Positions 29,769-41,051 are shown, counted from the stretch's first letter. The stretch: DNA of 64,000 bases from Providencia alcalifaciens (GCF_915403165.1 NZ_OU659204.1:930001-994000); one strand, 5' to 3'. Notes: generated from the sequence alone by a model not told the origin. Program-made: numbers and translations.

Positions 29769-31043
29769 ATGACCACATTCGCCAACACCACCAGCCAGTA
29801 TCTCACTCCTGAACATTTACGTGCACTGCCTGAGCAGTTTGGTACGCCTGTCTGGGTTTATGATAGTGAAGTGATTATTGACCGTATTGAACAATTGAAA
29901 GTGTTCGATACCGTTCGTTTTGCTCAAAAAGCCTGTTCCAACATTCATATTTTGCGCCTGATGCGTGAGCAGGGCGTGAAAGTGGATTCGGTGTCATTGG
30001 GTGAAATTGAGCGTGCGCTAGTGGCGGGTTTTCAGCCGGGTCGTGAAAAATCGGAAATCGTGTTTACGGCGGATGTGTTAGATCCAGCAACGTTGCTGAA
30101 AGTGACCGAATTAGATATTCCTGTGAATACGGGCTCTATCGATATGCTGCAACAAATTGGTGAGCATAAAGCTGGTCACCCAGTTTGGCTGCGTATCAAT
30201 CCGGGCTTTGGGCATGGCCATAGCCAAAAAACCAATACGGGCGGAGAGAACAGCAAGCACGGGATTTGGCACCAAGATTTACCGGAAGCATTAGCGAAAA
30301 TTCAACAGTACAACCTGAAGTTAGTGGGCATTCACATGCACATTGGCTCCGGTGTGGACTATCAGCATCTTGCCAATGTGTGTGATTCCATGGTGGAACT
30401 GGTGATGTCTGCGGGCGTGGATATTGAGGCTATCTCGGCGGGTGGTGGTTTATCAACGCCTTATCGTGAGCACGATGAAATCATTGATGTTCAGCACTAT
30501 TACAGCCTGTGGGATAACGCGCGTCAGCGTATCGCGCAGCATCTTGGGCATTCGATTGAATTAGAAATTGAGCCGGGGCGCTATTTAGTGGCGGAGTCGG
30601 GTGTTTTACTGGCGCAAGTGCGTGCGGTTAAAGATATGGGCAGCCGCCATTATGTGCTGGTAGATAGCGGTTTTAACGATTTAATGCGCCCTGCGATGTA
30701 TGGCAGTTATCACCATATTTCGGTATTGCCTGCAGACGGCAGCAGCGCTGTTTTTTGTTCATTAGGCAATCAGCCATTAAAAGAGACCATTGTGGCGGGG
30801 CCATTGTGTGAATCTGGAGATGTATTTACCCAGCTAGAAGGTGGCATGGTGGAAACTCGCTTGCTGCCAGCAGTCAACGTTGGGGATTATTTGGTTTTCC
30901 ATGACACTGGGGCTTACGGCGCGTCGATGTCATCGAATTATAATAGCCGTCCATTATTGCCAGAAGTTATGTTCGTTAATGGAAAACTCACATTAATTCG
31001 TCGTCGTCAGACTATCCAAGAGTTATTAGCCTTAGAACTGTAA
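29769..31043 (+). CDS. lysA: LysA, diaminopimelate decarboxylase
   Basis: LysA decarboxylates meso-diaminopimelate to L-lysine using PLP. The alanine-racemase-type barrel carries the PLP lysine in RFAQKACSNIHILRLM near residue 57. GIHMHIGSGVDYQH, ISAGGGLSTPY and EIEPGRYLVAESG follow, and the C-terminal catalytic Cys motif is GPLCESGDVF. The 424 residues fit the E. coli type. A GAGG ribosome site precedes the ATG. Confidence 0.97.
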   Translation: MTTFANTTSQYLTPEHLRALPEQFGTPVWVYDSEVIIDRIEQLKVFDTVRFAQKACSNIHILRLMREQGVKVDSVSLGEIERALVAGFQPGREKSEIVFTADVLDPATLLKVTELDIPVNTGSIDMLQQIGEHKAGHPVWLRINPGFGHGHSQKTNTGGENSKHGIWHQDLPEALAKIQQYNLKLVGIHMHIGSGVDYQHLANVCDSMVELVMSAGVDIEAISAGGGLSTPYREHDEIIDVQHYYSLWDNARQRIAQHLGHSIELEIEPGRYLVAESGVLLAQVRAVKDMGSRHYVLVDSGFNDLMRPAMYGSYHHISVLPADGSSAVFCSLGNQPLKETIVAGPLCESGDVFTQLEGGMVETRLLPAVNVGDYLVFHDTGAYGASMSSNYNSRPLLPEVMFVNGKLTLIRRRQTIQELLALEL

Positions 31044-31073
31044 ATTAATTCATATTAATAAATGAACATAAAT

Positions 31074-31104
31074 CAAGGGAGCCAATGGCTCCCTTGTTGT
31101 TTTT
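31074..31104 (+). terminator. Terminator after lysA
   Basis: CAAGGGAGCC-AAT-GGCTCCCTTG forms a 10-base-pair GC-rich hairpin followed by TTGTTTTT, 30 bases past the lysA stop. It separates lysA from convergent fadE. Confidence 0.88.
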
Positions 31105-31137
31105 AGCGTGACGACAATTTTTAGCGCGTTAGCTTAA

Positions 31138-33603
31138 TTAAGCCGCTTTTTTCTTTTTAGACTGAGATTCATCCTCTGACTCAGTGTGTGGCTTTTTTGA
31201 TGGAACCACACCTAAATCATCGAAATCAAACTCATCGACATTAATAGTACGTAAGCGGCTGGCTTCGGCTTTACGTAAAATATCGGCTTCTTCTTGGGTG
31301 ATAATGTTTTCTGGCAACATTTGGTCAGCTAATTTATCCAAACGCGTAAAGCTGAATTTACGCTCTTTTAAGCGGCAAATACGTTCGAAAATTGGCTCTG
31401 CAGCAATGATGTCATACAGTGCTTGGTTCACTAAGCCGTGCGGGTTGTTCTCTACAGGGGTTAGGAATTGACCACGTCCAATTCTGTCGCGTGTTTCCGA
31501 TGGCTCCATCATCAACTGTGCCAGCTTGTGATCCAGTCGGTCAGATGGCATCGACATTGCACGGCCTGTCGGGAACAGAACAATGCGTAATGCGCCAGCA
31601 ACCAAGCGATTAGGGAAGTTTTTCAGTAAATCGTCCATCGCTTTTTCTGATTGATACAGACAATCTTCAACTGCCCATTTCACCAGTGGTAAATCCGCTT
31701 TTTGTCGACCTTCATCTTCATAACGTTTTAAGGTTGCAGAAGCAAGGTACAGATGACTCAGAATATCCCCAAGACGGGCGGAGATACGTTCACGACGTTT
31801 TAAGCTACCACCGAGAACCCCCATAGAAACATCAGAGAGTAGGGCTAAGTTAGCACTGTGGCGGTTAAGCATTTGGTAATAACGGCGAGTTTCATCTTTA
31901 GTTGGTGCGCTGCTACCGCGTCCATTGGTTAAACCTAACCAGAAACTACGACACTTATTACTGATCACATGACCAATATGACCGAATACTGCTTTATCGA
32001 ATTTGTTTAGGTTATTGTCTTGGGCTGCTGCCATTTCATCAAGTACATATGGATGGCAACGGATAGCGCCTTGCCCAAAGATGATCATACTACGGGTTAA
32101 AATGTTGGCACCTTCAACGGTAATGGCGATAGGTGCGCCTTGGTATGATCTGGCAACGAAGTTGGAACTTCCTAAACAGATGCCTTTACCACCCGTGATA
32201 TCCATCGCATCAATAATTGAACGTTGGCCACGATGGGTACAGTGATATTTCACAATGGCGGAGAGCACCGCTGGCTTTTCGCCCAGCATGATGCCGGCGG
32301 TAATTAAGGTGGCTGCGGCGTCCATTAAATAGGCGTTACCAGCAATACGGGCAAGAGGCTCTTCAATACCTTCCATTTTTCCGATAGGAAGTTTGAACTG
32401 ACGGCGGATATAAGCATAAGCACCCGTTGCCATTGCGACACTCTTCAAGCTACCTGTTGAGTTGGATGGCAAGGTGATCCCACGCCCTACAGACAGACAT
32501 TCCACCAGCATTCTCCAGCCTTGTCCTGCCATTTGTGGACCACCGATGATGTAATCGATAGGCACGAAAATATCTTCCCCACGAGTTGGACCATTCATAA
32601 ATGGTACGTTCAATGGGAAGTGGCGATGGCCAATTTCAACACCTGGGGTGTTTGTTGGGATCAGGGCGCAGGTAATACCGAGGTTTTTCTCACCACCCAG
32701 TAGCTTATCTGGGTCAGTTAATTTAAAGGCTAAGCCTAATACAGTCGCGATTGGCGCAAGGGTGATATAGCGTTTGTTCCAAGTTAAGCGCATGCCTAAT
32801 ACTTGCTCACCTTGCCATTCTCCCATACAGACAACACCAGTATCAGGGATTGCTCCTGCATCGGAACCCGCTTCTGGACTGGTTAATGCAAAACATGGGA
32901 TCTCTTCACCAGTAGCTAAGCCCGGCAAATAACGATTTTTTTGCTCATCCGTACCGTAATGTTGCAGTAATTCACCCGGACCTAATGAGTTTGGAACACC
33001 CACAGTGATAGCAAGAATACCAGAAACGCCCGCCAGCTTTTGTAATACTTGAGATTGCGCGTAGGCTGAAAATTCTAATCCGCCATACTCTTTTTTGATG
33101 ATCATGGCGAAGAAGCGGTGATCTCGTAGGTATTGCCAGACTTCTGGTGGTAAATCTGCGAGTTCATGACTGACTTCAAAATCATTCACCATACCGCAGA
33201 CGGTTTCCACTGGACCATCAATAAAAGCTTGTTCTTCAGCGGTGAGTTGTGGTTTTGGGTAATTATGAAGTTTGTTCCAATTTGGTGCCCCACGGAACAG
33301 GTCACCTTCCCACCAAGTGGTTCCAGCATCAATCGCTTCTTTTTCTGTGCTAGACATCGGTGGCATCACTTTCTGGAACATTGTCATCGCTTTTGATGAA
33401 AACAGAGATTGGCGAATTGGCGTGATGACAAATGGTAGTAAAACCAGAGCGACGGGTAACAGCATCCAGTAGCTCCAGACATTGGCGGCTCCCATTGCTG
33501 CGGTATAAGCCAGTAATATAATAGCGCTCAGAATGAGTGAGCTTTTGTGGTAGCTCAGCACACCGATTAACGCAATAAATAAAACAATACTGAGAAGGAT
33601 CAT
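31138..33603 (-). CDS. fadE: FadE, acyl-CoA dehydrogenase
   Basis: FadE carries out the first oxidation of fatty acid beta-oxidation, acyl-CoA to trans-2-enoyl-CoA. At 821 residues it has the extended FadE form. Two N-terminal hydrophobic segments point to membrane attachment, and the dehydrogenase core holds [17 protein letters not shown] and [14 protein letters not shown], with DUF1974-type C-terminal sequence ([19 protein letters not shown]). A lysine-rich tail ends [10 protein letters not shown] FadR operator lies just upstream. The ribosome site is ACAGGAG. Confidence 0.97.
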   Translation of the reverse strand: MILLSIVLFIALIGVLSYHKSSLILSAIILLAYTAAMGAANVWSYWMLLPVALVLLPFVITPIRQSLFSSKAMTMFQKVMPPMSSTEKEAIDAGTTWWEGDLFRGAPNWNKLHNYPKPQLTAEEQAFIDGPVETVCGMVNDFEVSHELADLPPEVWQYLRDHRFFAMIIKKEYGGLEFSAYAQSQVLQKLAGVSGILAITVGVPNSLGPGELLQHYGTDEQKNRYLPGLATGEEIPCFALTSPEAGSDAGAIPDTGVVCMGEWQGEQVLGMRLTWNKRYITLAPIATVLGLAFKLTDPDKLLGGEKNLGITCALIPTNTPGVEIGHRHFPLNVPFMNGPTRGEDIFVPIDYIIGGPQMAGQGWRMLVECLSVGRGITLPSNSTGSLKSVAMATGAYAYIRRQFKLPIGKMEGIEEPLARIAGNAYLMDAAATLITAGIMLGEKPAVLSAIVKYHCTHRGQRSIIDAMDITGGKGICLGSSNFVARSYQGAPIAITVEGANILTRSMIIFGQGAIRCHPYVLDEMAAAQDNNLNKFDKAVFGHIGHVISNKCRSFWLGLTNGRGSSAPTKDETRRYYQMLNRHSANLALLSDVSMGVLGGSLKRRERISARLGDILSHLYLASATLKRYEDEGRQKADLPLVKWAVEDCLYQSEKAMDDLLKNFPNRLVAGALRIVLFPTGRAMSMPSDRLDHKLAQLMMEPSETRDRIGRGQFLTPVENNPHGLVNQALYDIIAAEPIFERICRLKERKFSFTRLDKLADQMLPENIITQEEADILRKAEASRLRTINVDEFDFDDLGVVPSKKPHTESEDESQSKKKKAA

Positions 33604-33942
33604 AGTGAAACTCCTGTCTACTTGTAAGAGGTCTGACCTGTTTGTTTTATTAATCTATATCTAGTAATAAACAATTAGCAAGGCATTTACATCTTAATTA
33701 CAACTTGGCTCACAAAATCATCAGTTCATTTTGTAAAGGGGCGGCGGATGAAAAATAGCCAGAATTTAGCTAGCCGTAGAGCAGAAGCGCACTGTTGGAG
33801 ATTTCGCCAACCATACCCCATACGGTACAATCAAAAGTAGAAACAAAATGTACCCTGTGCAACAATCGAGAAATCAAAGATAAATTACCTATAAAGGCGT
33901 AATTATCTCCATCAAGCATTCGTAAAAATTAAGGGGAAACTC
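33604..33942. other. Divergent fadE/gmhA intergenic region
   Basis: A 339-base gene-free region holding the promoters of fadE (minus) and gmhA (plus). Apart from the FadR site at 33626-33642 and the gmhA ribosome site AAGGGGAAAC, I see no hairpin or RNA gene in it. Confidence 0.6.
33626..33642 (-). promoter_or_regulatory. FadR operator of fadE
   Basis: Read on the minus strand, AACAGGTCAGACCTCTT has the perfect FadR core GGTCnGACC and matches the consensus AACTGGTCnGACCAGTT at 14 of 17 positions by my count. It lies 23 bases upstream of the fadE start, so repression when long-chain acyl-CoA is absent is expected. Confidence 0.85.
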
Positions 33943-34521
33943 ATGTACCAAGATTTGATCCGTGGTGAGCTGACTGAAGCGGCAGAGACGCTATCAAACT
34001 TTTTAAGTGACAATGCAAATCTGCAAGCGATTGAGAAGGCTGCAGTATTGCTGGCGGACTCTTTTAAAGCGGGTGGTAAAGTTCTCTCTTGCGGTAATGG
34101 TGGATCCCACTGTGATGCAATGCACTTTGCGGAAGAATTAACGGGACGCTATCGTGAAAATCGACCTGGTTACCCAGCGATTGCTATCTCTGATGTTAGC
34201 CACATCTCTTGCGTGAGCAATGACTTTGGTTATGAATTTGTGTTCTCTCGCTTTGTGGAAGCGGTAGGGCAAAAAGGCGATGTGCTGCTTGGCATTTCGA
34301 CTTCAGGTAACTCTGGCAATATTATTAACGCTATTGAAGCGGCACGAGCGAAAGGCATGAAAGTGATCACCCTGACAGGGAAAGATGGCGGGAAAATGGC
34401 GGGAAGCGCAGATGTTGAAATCCGTGTTCCACATTTTGGTTACGCTGATCGCATTCAAGAGATCCACATCAAAGTGATCCATATTTTGATCCAATTAATT
34501 GAAAAAGAGATGGTTAAGTAA
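33943..34521 (+). CDS. gmhA: GmhA (LpcA), sedoheptulose-7-phosphate isomerase
   Basis: GmhA converts sedoheptulose 7-phosphate to D-glycero-D-manno-heptose 7-phosphate, the first step of LPS inner-core heptose synthesis. It is an SIS-domain protein of 192 residues. Sugar-phosphate binding blocks are visible: [36 protein letters not shown] and [15 protein letters not shown]. The ATG follows AAGGGGAAACTC. It is 26 bases upstream of yafJ, the same order as in E. coli. Confidence 0.97.
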   Translation: MYQDLIRGELTEAAETLSNFLSDNANLQAIEKAAVLLADSFKAGGKVLSCGNGGSHCDAMHFAEELTGRYRENRPGYPAIAISDVSHISCVSNDFGYEFVFSRFVEAVGQKGDVLLGISTSGNSGNIINAIEAARAKGMKVITLTGKDGGKMAGSADVEIRVPHFGYADRIQEIHIKVIHILIQLIEKEMVK

Positions 34522-34547
34522 CCATTTTAAGTTGTAGGAGACTTTAA

Positions 34548-35315
34548 ATGTGTGAGTTGCTTGGCATGAGTGCCAATGTACCAACAGATATTACGTTTAG
34601 TCTGAGTGGGCTGATTTCCCGAGGTGGGCAGACAGGCCCACATAAAGATGGTTGGGGGATCACTTTCTACGAAGGTCTAGGCTGCCGCACATTTAAAGAT
34701 CCTCAACCTAGCTTTGTCTCCCCTGTAGCGCGTTTTGTGCAGGAATATCCCATCAAATCGGAAAGCATTGTGGCGCACATTCGTCAGGCGAACCGAGGGG
34801 ATGTTTCACTGGTGAATACCCATCCGTTTACACGGGAATTATGGGGACGAAACTGGACTTATGCACATAATGGGCAATTGAAAGGATTTCGTTCATTAAA
34901 GACGGGGCACTATCGACCAATCGGTGAAACTGACAGCGAATGGGCATTTTGCTGGATTTTGCATCAACTGAATCAAAAATACCCAAGAAAGCCAACAAAC
35001 TGGAAAGCCGTTTTCCGTTTTATTGGCACACTTGCGCAGCAACTGCGTGAAAAAGGGGTGTTTAATATGTTGTTATCCGATGGGCAATATTTGATGGCGT
35101 TTAGCTCAACAAAACTGCATTGGATCACGCGCAGAGCACCGTTTGGTAAAGCGAAATTGCTGGATCAGGATATCGAGATTGACTTTCAACAGTGCACAAC
35201 GCCTAGTGATATTGTTTCTGTCATTGCCACAGCGCCCTTAACAGGCAACGAGACGTGGCAAAAAATCGAACCCGGTGAATTTGTGCTATTCCACCGTGGT
35301 CAACGTATACTGTGA
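34548..35315 (+). CDS. yafJ: YafJ, class II glutamine amidotransferase-like protein
   Basis: A 255-residue N-terminal-nucleophile amidotransferase domain. Cys2 (MCELLGMSAN) would be the nucleophile after Met removal. HIRQANRGDVSLVNTHPF and WTYAHNGQL carry the glutamine-binding segments. There is no synthase domain, so the acceptor reaction is unknown. A TAGGAG ribosome site and a 26-base gap from gmhA suggest an operon. Its last 30 bases overlap the convergent yafK. Confidence 0.92.
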   Translation: MCELLGMSANVPTDITFSLSGLISRGGQTGPHKDGWGITFYEGLGCRTFKDPQPSFVSPVARFVQEYPIKSESIVAHIRQANRGDVSLVNTHPFTRELWGRNWTYAHNGQLKGFRSLKTGHYRPIGETDSEWAFCWILHQLNQKYPRKPTNWKAVFRFIGTLAQQLREKGVFNMLLSDGQYLMAFSSTKLHWITRRAPFGKAKLLDQDIEIDFQQCTTPSDIVSVIATAPLTGNETWQKIEPGEFVLFHRGQRIL

Positions 35316-36023
35316 TTTAGATCCCAATAATTTAGTGGGCGTTTCTGGCATGCTGTTAACATGATATTTACCTAATGTTACTGATATTTCAGCAGGTTTG
35401 CCGGTTCGCTCAAAATAATCATAAGCAGGTTGAAGCTGTTTCCAAAAAGCATAATGCGTTGAATTGCGATAACGCAGCATATTCATTTTAGTCATGCGAA
35501 ATGGATAAATACTCACATCAACGGCAGGTTGACCATTTTGAAGTGCTTGTTCCACGGTTTGATAAATTTCACCCATGGATTTATCTGTCATTGCATAACA
35601 CCCGACAGACACACAGCTACCGTGAATCATCAGATAGTTACCTGAATATCCCTGCGTCTTATCGAATTCATTAGGAAATCCAAGATTAATAGATCGGTAA
35701 TATCGACTATTTGGATTGAGTTGTGAGCGCGTGATCTGATAAAACCCCTCAGGGCTTTTTAAGTCACCTTCTATCTTTTTAGGGCCTAGTCCACCAGAAA
35801 ACTTACAGATAGGGTAGGTTTTGACTAATTTATACTTTCCTACGGCTGTTTTTTGGTAGAGCTCAAGCACACCCTCTTGCTTAAATATTTGAATAAATAT
35901 CGATGAGTCAGGCTGAACAGTTGGCTTATTATTAAAGGAAAATAATGTATTTTCTTTTTGCGCAAATGCAGGTGCTGCAAATGTGAAGAGTAAATAGACA
36001 CCGATAGTTTTACTTATATGCAT
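35286..36023 (-). CDS. yafK: YafK, L,D-transpeptidase-fold periplasmic protein
   Basis: A 245-residue exported protein with a YkuD (L,D-transpeptidase) domain. The signal peptide is MHISKTIGVYLLFTFAAPAFA. The catalytic motif HG-x-C-x-S-x-G-C appears as MIHGSCVSVGCYAMTD, with the terminal Arg of the usual motif replaced by a Tyr-Ala-Met run, typical for the YafK/DpaA branch. E. coli DpaA (YafK) releases Braun lipoprotein from peptidoglycan; the same role is likely. Its 3' end overlaps yafJ by 30 bases. Confidence 0.9.
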   Translation of the reverse strand: MHISKTIGVYLLFTFAAPAFAQKENTLFSFNNKPTVQPDSSIFIQIFKQEGVLELYQKTAVGKYKLVKTYPICKFSGGLGPKKIEGDLKSPEGFYQITRSQLNPNSRYYRSINLGFPNEFDKTQGYSGNYLMIHGSCVSVGCYAMTDKSMGEIYQTVEQALQNGQPAVDVSIYPFRMTKMNMLRYRNSTHYAFWKQLQPAYDYFERTGKPAEISVTLGKYHVNSMPETPTKLLGSKSQYTLTTVE

Positions 36024-36439
36024 AATTAAGCCAAATGTTGAAAAATAAGCTGATTAAAAATGGACCAAATTCAACATATATTAGACGAATGGAACAAAAT
36101 TTAATATATCAAGTTAATAATTTTCTAATGAATCATTATTGACTACAAATTAATCGACACTCGATAAATGTGAGCCAACATGTAGGTATTTACGAGTTGT
36201 TGCAACAAAATTTTAAATTTTATTGCGATTTGCTTGAACTAGGTCACTTCTATAACCGGACAGAGGACGAGGGAACTGATAAAATTGACCTCGGCAGAAG
36301 AAGAGAAAGTGTAGCAATATTGTTAGATTTACTTACTCGAGTGGCGAAAGCAACTTGAGTTATTTTTTATTATTGAGTCGCTATCATTCATTGCTGAATC
36401 GTTAGCTTAGGGTTTAACTGATAAACTTGTGCAGATCTT
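36024..36439. other. Region between yafK and nqrA
   Basis: A 416-base AT-rich region containing the yafK promoter side, a possible 62-codon ORF at 36170-36358, and the nqr promoter. I could not pick out a convincing nqr promoter pair or a hairpin. Confidence 0.45.
36170..36358 (+). CDS. Possible small protein upstream of nqrA
   Basis: A 62-codon ORF with a GTG start and no clear ribosome site. The predicted protein (MSQHVGIYELLQQNFKFYCD at the start, RRRESVAILLDLLTRVAKAT at the end) is amphipathic and could be helical. It contains a run of three AGA codons, rare in core genes of this window. I do not recognise it. It may be spurious; it is listed because the gap is otherwise empty. Confidence 0.28.
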   Translation: MSQHVGIYELLQQNFKFYCDLLELGHFYNRTEDEGTDKIDLGRRRESVAILLDLLTRVAKAT

Positions 36440-37783
36440 ATGATTAAAATTAAAAAAGGCCTTAACCTTCCAATAGCAGGTGAGCCAGCCCAAGTGATAG
36501 AAGACGGCCCGAAAATTCAACACGTAGCGGTGCTAGGTGAAGAATATGTCGGAATGCGTCCTTCGATGCTGGTGAAAGAAGGTGAGCGTGTAAAAAAAGG
36601 GCAGGTTCTTTTTGAAGATAAAAAGAATCCTGGCGTGATATTTACTAGCCCAGCCTGCGGTAAAATTATTGCTATTCATCGCGGTGAGCGTCGTGTATTT
36701 CAGTCCGTTGTTATCGAAATCGATGGTGACGAACAAGAGACTTTCGAGTCTTATTCTACCGACCAACTCCCATCACTGACGAAAGAGCAGGTTGAACAAA
36801 ATCTTTTAAGATCCGGTTTATGGACTGCTTTAAGAACGCGCCCATTTAGTCGTTCTCCAGAGCCAGGTTCATCCCCCGCAGCGATTTTTGTGACTGCAAT
36901 TGACACCAATCCTCTTGCTGCAGATCCTTCGATTATTATTGGCGAAAATGCGCAAGCCTTTACTGACGGTCTCATCGTTCTGAGCCGACTGACTAAAGGC
37001 AAAGTGCATGTTTGTCATGGTGTGGGCGAGCTTCCGAAACAAGTCGCTAATGCACAAATCACATATACACAATTTGCAGGACCACATCCAGCAGGCTTAG
37101 CAGGGACTCATATTCATTTCCTTGAGCCTGTAAGTATTCGCAAAAAAGTGTGGAGCCTCAATTACCAGGATGTGATTGCCATCGGTAAATTATTTACCAC
37201 TGGTCATCTTTATACTGACCGAATTGTCTCTGTCGCCGGCCCGCAAGTTGAGAAACCTCGCTTGCTGCGTACTCGTCTTGGCGCGGATATCTATGAATTA
37301 ACCAAAGGTCAGCTCAAAGCAGGTGAGAACCGCATTATTTCTGGTTCTGTGCTGTGGGGAGTGACTTGTGATGATGCTCATCATTATCTTGGCCGTTTCC
37401 ATAACCAGGTTTCTGTATTAGCGGAAGGTCGTGAAAAAGAGCTGTTTGGATGGATTATGCCGGGCGTGAATAAGTTCACTATCACGCGTACCACCATCGG
37501 GCATTTCTTGAAGAATAAACGCTTCGATTTTACCACGACGATGAATGGCGGTGAGCGTTCAATGGTACCAATTGGTAACTATGAGCGTGTCATGCCTCTC
37601 GATATTATGATCACCCACTTACTGCGTGATCTGCTTGCAGGGGACACCGATACTTCTCAGGAACTGGGTTGTCTGGAACTCGATGAAGAAGACTTGGGAC
37701 TGTGCACCTATGTGTGTCCAGCTAAGTATGAATATGGTCCAGTGCTGCGTGATGTCCTGACCAAGATTGAGCTAGAAGGGTAA
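36440..37783 (+). CDS. nqrA: NqrA, Na+-translocating NADH:quinone reductase subunit A
   Basis: NqrA is the hydrophilic cytoplasmic subunit of the six-subunit Na+-NQR, which couples NADH oxidation to sodium export. The 447 residues start [20 protein letters not shown], as usual, and contain [20 protein letters not shown] and [24 protein letters not shown] segments. It has been linked to quinone binding. It is the first gene of nqrABCDEF, with 4 bases to nqrB. Confidence 0.97.
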   Translation: MIKIKKGLNLPIAGEPAQVIEDGPKIQHVAVLGEEYVGMRPSMLVKEGERVKKGQVLFEDKKNPGVIFTSPACGKIIAIHRGERRVFQSVVIEIDGDEQETFESYSTDQLPSLTKEQVEQNLLRSGLWTALRTRPFSRSPEPGSSPAAIFVTAIDTNPLAADPSIIIGENAQAFTDGLIVLSRLTKGKVHVCHGVGELPKQVANAQITYTQFAGPHPAGLAGTHIHFLEPVSIRKKVWSLNYQDVIAIGKLFTTGHLYTDRIVSVAGPQVEKPRLLRTRLGADIYELTKGQLKAGENRIISGSVLWGVTCDDAHHYLGRFHNQVSVLAEGREKELFGWIMPGVNKFTITRTTIGHFLKNKRFDFTTTMNGGERSMVPIGNYERVMPLDIMITHLLRDLLAGDTDTSQELGCLELDEEDLGLCTYVCPAKYEYGPVLRDVLTKIELEG

Positions 37784-37787
37784 TTCC

Positions 37788-39026
37788 ATGGGTCTGAAAA
37801 ATTTACTTGAAAAATATGAGCACCAATTTGAACCCGGTGGAAAATTAGCAAAATTCTATCCATTGTATGAAGCTGTTGCGACAGTCTTCTATACACCGGG
37901 CACGGTGACAAAAGGTCGCTCACACGTACGCGATACTATCGACCTCAAGCGCATGATGATTTTAGTCTGGCTTGCGGTTTTCCCAGCGATGTTCTGGGGT
38001 ATGTATAACGTCGGTAACCAAGCTATTCCCGCGCTGCATCATTTATACAGTGGCGCTGAACTACAACAAGTTTTAGCGAGTGACTGGCACTATTCTCTGG
38101 CACAGTTATTAGGCGCTTCTTTAGCACCTGATGCTGGCTGGGGCAGTAAAATGCTGCTAGGTGCGATTTACTTCCTGCCAATTTACTTAGTGGTATTCTT
38201 GGTCGGCGGTTTCTGGGAAGTGTTGTTTGCCATGATCCGTGGTCATGAAATCAACGAAGGCTTCTTTATCTCCTCTATCTTATTTGCGCTGATTGTTCCG
38301 CCTACCATTCCATTATGGCAAGCGGCGCTCGGTATCACTTTCGGTGTAGTTGTCGCAAAAGAGATTTTCGGTGGTACAGGTCGTAACTTCCTTAACCCTG
38401 CGTTAGCGGGTCGTGCTTTCCTTTTCTTTGCTTACCCAGCGCAAATTTCAGGTGACTTAGTTTGGACTGCTGCTGATGGATTCTCTGGTGCAACGCCTCT
38501 GTCCCAATGGGCGACGGGTGGTGTGAGTTCACTGGTAAACACAGTAACTGGCGAGCCAATCACTTGGATGCAAGCCTTCTTAGGTAACATGCCGGGTTCA
38601 ATTGGTGAAGTTTCTACCCTGATGATCTTCATCGGTGGCGCATTTATCATCTTCTTCCGTATCGCCTCTTGGCGCATCGTGGCGGGTGTGATGCTGGGTA
38701 TGATTGCCATGTCTTACCTGTTCAACTTTATCGGTTCAGACACCAACCCACTGTTTGCTATGCCATGGTGGTGGCACATGGTCTTAGGCGGATTTGCTTT
38801 CGGTATGATCTTTATGGCGACAGACCCTGTTTCAGCTTCCTTTACCGATAAAGGTAAGTGGGCTTACGGGATTTTGATCGGCGTAATGTGCGTACTTGTC
38901 CGGGTTGTGAACCCTGCATACCCTGAAGGGATGATGCTCGCAATCCTGTTCGCCAACCTGTTTGCTCCTCTGTTTGACTATATGGTCGTTCAAGCAAATA
39001 TTAAACGGAGAAAAGCCCGTGGCTAA
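37788..39026 (+). CDS. nqrB: NqrB, Na+-NQR subunit B
   Basis: NqrB is a large membrane subunit (412 residues) holding a covalently bound FMN and riboflavin, and is part of the Na+ path. About ten hydrophobic segments are visible. The FMN threonine lies in [16 protein letters not shown] near residue 236, the SGAT motif recognised by ApbE. It overlaps nqrC by 8 bases. Confidence 0.97.
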   Translation: MGLKNLLEKYEHQFEPGGKLAKFYPLYEAVATVFYTPGTVTKGRSHVRDTIDLKRMMILVWLAVFPAMFWGMYNVGNQAIPALHHLYSGAELQQVLASDWHYSLAQLLGASLAPDAGWGSKMLLGAIYFLPIYLVVFLVGGFWEVLFAMIRGHEINEGFFISSILFALIVPPTIPLWQAALGITFGVVVAKEIFGGTGRNFLNPALAGRAFLFFAYPAQISGDLVWTAADGFSGATPLSQWATGGVSSLVNTVTGEPITWMQAFLGNMPGSIGEVSTLMIFIGGAFIIFFRIASWRIVAGVMLGMIAMSYLFNFIGSDTNPLFAMPWWWHMVLGGFAFGMIFMATDPVSASFTDKGKWAYGILIGVMCVLVRVVNPAYPEGMMLAILFANLFAPLFDYMVVQANIKRRKARG

Positions 39027-39813
39027 TGATAAACCAGTAAATAAAGATGGCGTCGGCAGAACATTTATCGTTGTTTTCATTCTCTGCTTAGTCTGTTCCG
39101 TCGTTGTTGCCGGTGCTGCGGTTGGTCTGAAACCTCAGCAACAAGAACAAATGATGTTAGATACTCAGCGTAATATTTTGAGTGTTGCAGGTCTGTTGCA
39201 GCCTAAAATGAGCGCCGAAGAAATTCAAAAAGTGTATGGCGAACGTATTGAGCCTAAGTTGCTGAGTTTCAAAACGAATGAGCTATCCAACAGCGAAAGT
39301 CGTTTTGACTTAAATAGCGAACTGCGTAGCGAAGAGACCAGCATCGCGTTATCCCCAGAAGAAGACATTGCGAAAATTCGCCGTCGTGCTAATAGCGCTG
39401 AAATTTATCTGGTCAAAGATGAACAAGGGAAAGTGACCCAAGTGATTCTGCCTGTTTATGGTTCAGGCTTATGGTCAGTGATGTACGCCTTTATCGCAGT
39501 GGATATCGATGGTGTAACCTCTCGTGGTATTACCTACTATGCGCATGGTGAAACGCCGGGTCTGGGTGGTGAAGTTGACAACCCACAATGGAAAGCGCAG
39601 TGGCCAGGTAAAAAACTGTTCAATGAGCAGGGTATCCCTGCAATCAAAATCGTGCGTGGTGGTGCCACCGATAACCCATTTGGTATCGATGGTCTTTCAG
39701 GTGCAACGCTGACTTCAAACGGTATTCAACATATGTTTGATTTCTGGCTAGGCGATAACGGTTTTGGTCCGTTCCTGAAAAAAGTTCGTGAAGGAGCGCT
39801 GAATAATGGCTGA
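39019..39813 (+). CDS. nqrC: NqrC, Na+-NQR subunit C (GTG start)
   Basis: NqrC carries the second covalent FMN on a periplasmic domain anchored by one N-terminal helix ([20 protein letters not shown]). The FMN-attachment motif is [17 protein letters not shown] near residue 225. The frame opens at 38962, inside nqrB. I chose the GTG at 39019, preceded by CGGAGAA, which gives 264 residues starting with [12 protein letters not shown] and matches the family. It overlaps nqrB and nqrD by 8 bases each. Confidence 0.95.
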   Translation: MANDKPVNKDGVGRTFIVVFILCLVCSVVVAGAAVGLKPQQQEQMMLDTQRNILSVAGLLQPKMSAEEIQKVYGERIEPKLLSFKTNELSNSESRFDLNSELRSEETSIALSPEEDIAKIRRRANSAEIYLVKDEQGKVTQVILPVYGSGLWSVMYAFIAVDIDGVTSRGITYYAHGETPGLGGEVDNPQWKAQWPGKKLFNEQGIPAIKIVRGGATDNPFGIDGLSGATLTSNGIQHMFDFWLGDNGFGPFLKKVREGALNNG

Positions 39814-40435
39814 TTCTAAAGAAGTAAAACGCGTCCTACTTGGACCATTGTTAGATAATAACCCGATTGCATTGCAGGTTTTGGGTGTGTGCTCCGCATT
39901 AGCGGTTACCACTAAACTTGAAACTGCATTGGTGATGACCATCGCAGTAACGCTAGTTACCGCGTTCTCTAACTTTTTTATCTCATTAATTAGAAATTAC
40001 ATTCCAAGCAGTGTTCGTATTATTGTTCAAATGGCAATTATTGCATCATTGGTAATTGTGGTTGACCAAATCTTACGTGCCTATGCCTATGAAATTTCGA
40101 AACAACTTTCCGTATTCGTTGGTTTGATCATCACCAACTGTATCGTGATGGGGCGTGCTGAAGCGTATGCGATGAAAGCACCACCAATCGAAAGTTTTAT
40201 GGATGGTATCGGTAACGGTCTTGGTTACGGTGTGATTCTGGTACTGGTTGGCTTCCTACGTGAGCTATTTGGTTCAGGTAAACTGTTTGGGATTACGGTA
40301 TTTGAATCACTGCAAAATGGTGGTTGGTACATGCCAAACGGCTTATTCCTGTTAGCGCCAAGTGCATTCTTTATCATCGGTATGCTGATTTGGGGTCTAC
40401 GTACTCTGAAACCAGCTCAGATAGAGAAGGATTAA
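39806..40435 (+). CDS. nqrD: NqrD, Na+-NQR subunit D
   Basis: NqrD is a six-helix membrane subunit (209 residues). Cys29 ([10 protein letters not shown]) and a later Cys in [12 protein letters not shown] match the cysteines that, with those of NqrE, hold an iron or 2Fe-2S centre inside the membrane in the Vibrio complex. It is paralogous to NqrE and the Rnf subunits A and E; the nqr context decides the assignment. Confidence 0.96.
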   Translation: MADSKEVKRVLLGPLLDNNPIALQVLGVCSALAVTTKLETALVMTIAVTLVTAFSNFFISLIRNYIPSSVRIIVQMAIIASLVIVVDQILRAYAYEISKQLSVFVGLIITNCIVMGRAEAYAMKAPPIESFMDGIGNGLGYGVILVLVGFLRELFGSGKLFGITVFESLQNGGWYMPNGLFLLAPSAFFIIGMLIWGLRTLKPAQIEKD

Positions 40436-40439
40436 GAGC

Positions 40440-41036
40440 ATGGAACATTATATTAGCTTGTTTGTAAAAGCCATTTTCATCGAAAACATGGCGTTAGCTT
40501 TCTTCTTAGGGATGTGTACATTCCTTGCGGTATCGAAGAACGTAAAAACTGCTTTTGGATTGGGTATTGCGGTAACCGTGGTGCTTGGGATCTCCGTCCC
40601 TGCGAACAACTTAGTGTACAACTTAGTGTTACGTGACGGCGCGCTAGTTGAAGGCGTAGATCTCTCATTCCTAAACTTCATTACCTTTATCGGTGTCATC
40701 GCGGCATTGGTTCAAATTCTGGAAATGATTTTAGATCGTTACTTCCCATCACTGTACAACGCATTGGGGATCTTCTTACCGTTGATCACCGTAAACTGCG
40801 CAATCTTTGGTGGTGTATCTTTCATGGCTCAGCGCGACTATAACTTCACTGAATCCATTGTTTATGGCTTTGGTTCAGGTATTGGTTGGATGTTAGCGAT
40901 TGTCTTAATGGCCGCTATTCGTGAAAAGATGAAGTATTCAGACATTCCAGCGGGTCTAAAAGGGTTAGGCATCACCTTTGTTACGACCGGTTTGATGGCA
41001 TTGGGCTTTATGTCCTTCTCCGGTGTGCAGCTATAA
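40440..41036 (+). CDS. nqrE: NqrE, Na+-NQR subunit E
   Basis: NqrE is a 198-residue six-helix membrane subunit related to NqrD. Cys26 ([11 protein letters not shown]) and a second Cys in [18 protein letters not shown] match the intramembrane iron ligands. It starts 4 bases after nqrD and is followed by nqrF after 15 bases. Confidence 0.96.
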   Translation: MEHYISLFVKAIFIENMALAFFLGMCTFLAVSKNVKTAFGLGIAVTVVLGISVPANNLVYNLVLRDGALVEGVDLSFLNFITFIGVIAALVQILEMILDRYFPSLYNALGIFLPLITVNCAIFGGVSFMAQRDYNFTESIVYGFGSGIGWMLAIVLMAAIREKMKYSDIPAGLKGLGITFVTTGLMALGFMSFSGVQL

Positions 41037-41051
41037 AGGCGAGAAGAATTC

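Noticed and set aside
38962-39018. Longer nqrC starting inside nqrB
   Set aside because: The GTG at 39019 has a ribosome site and gives the normal NqrC N terminus.
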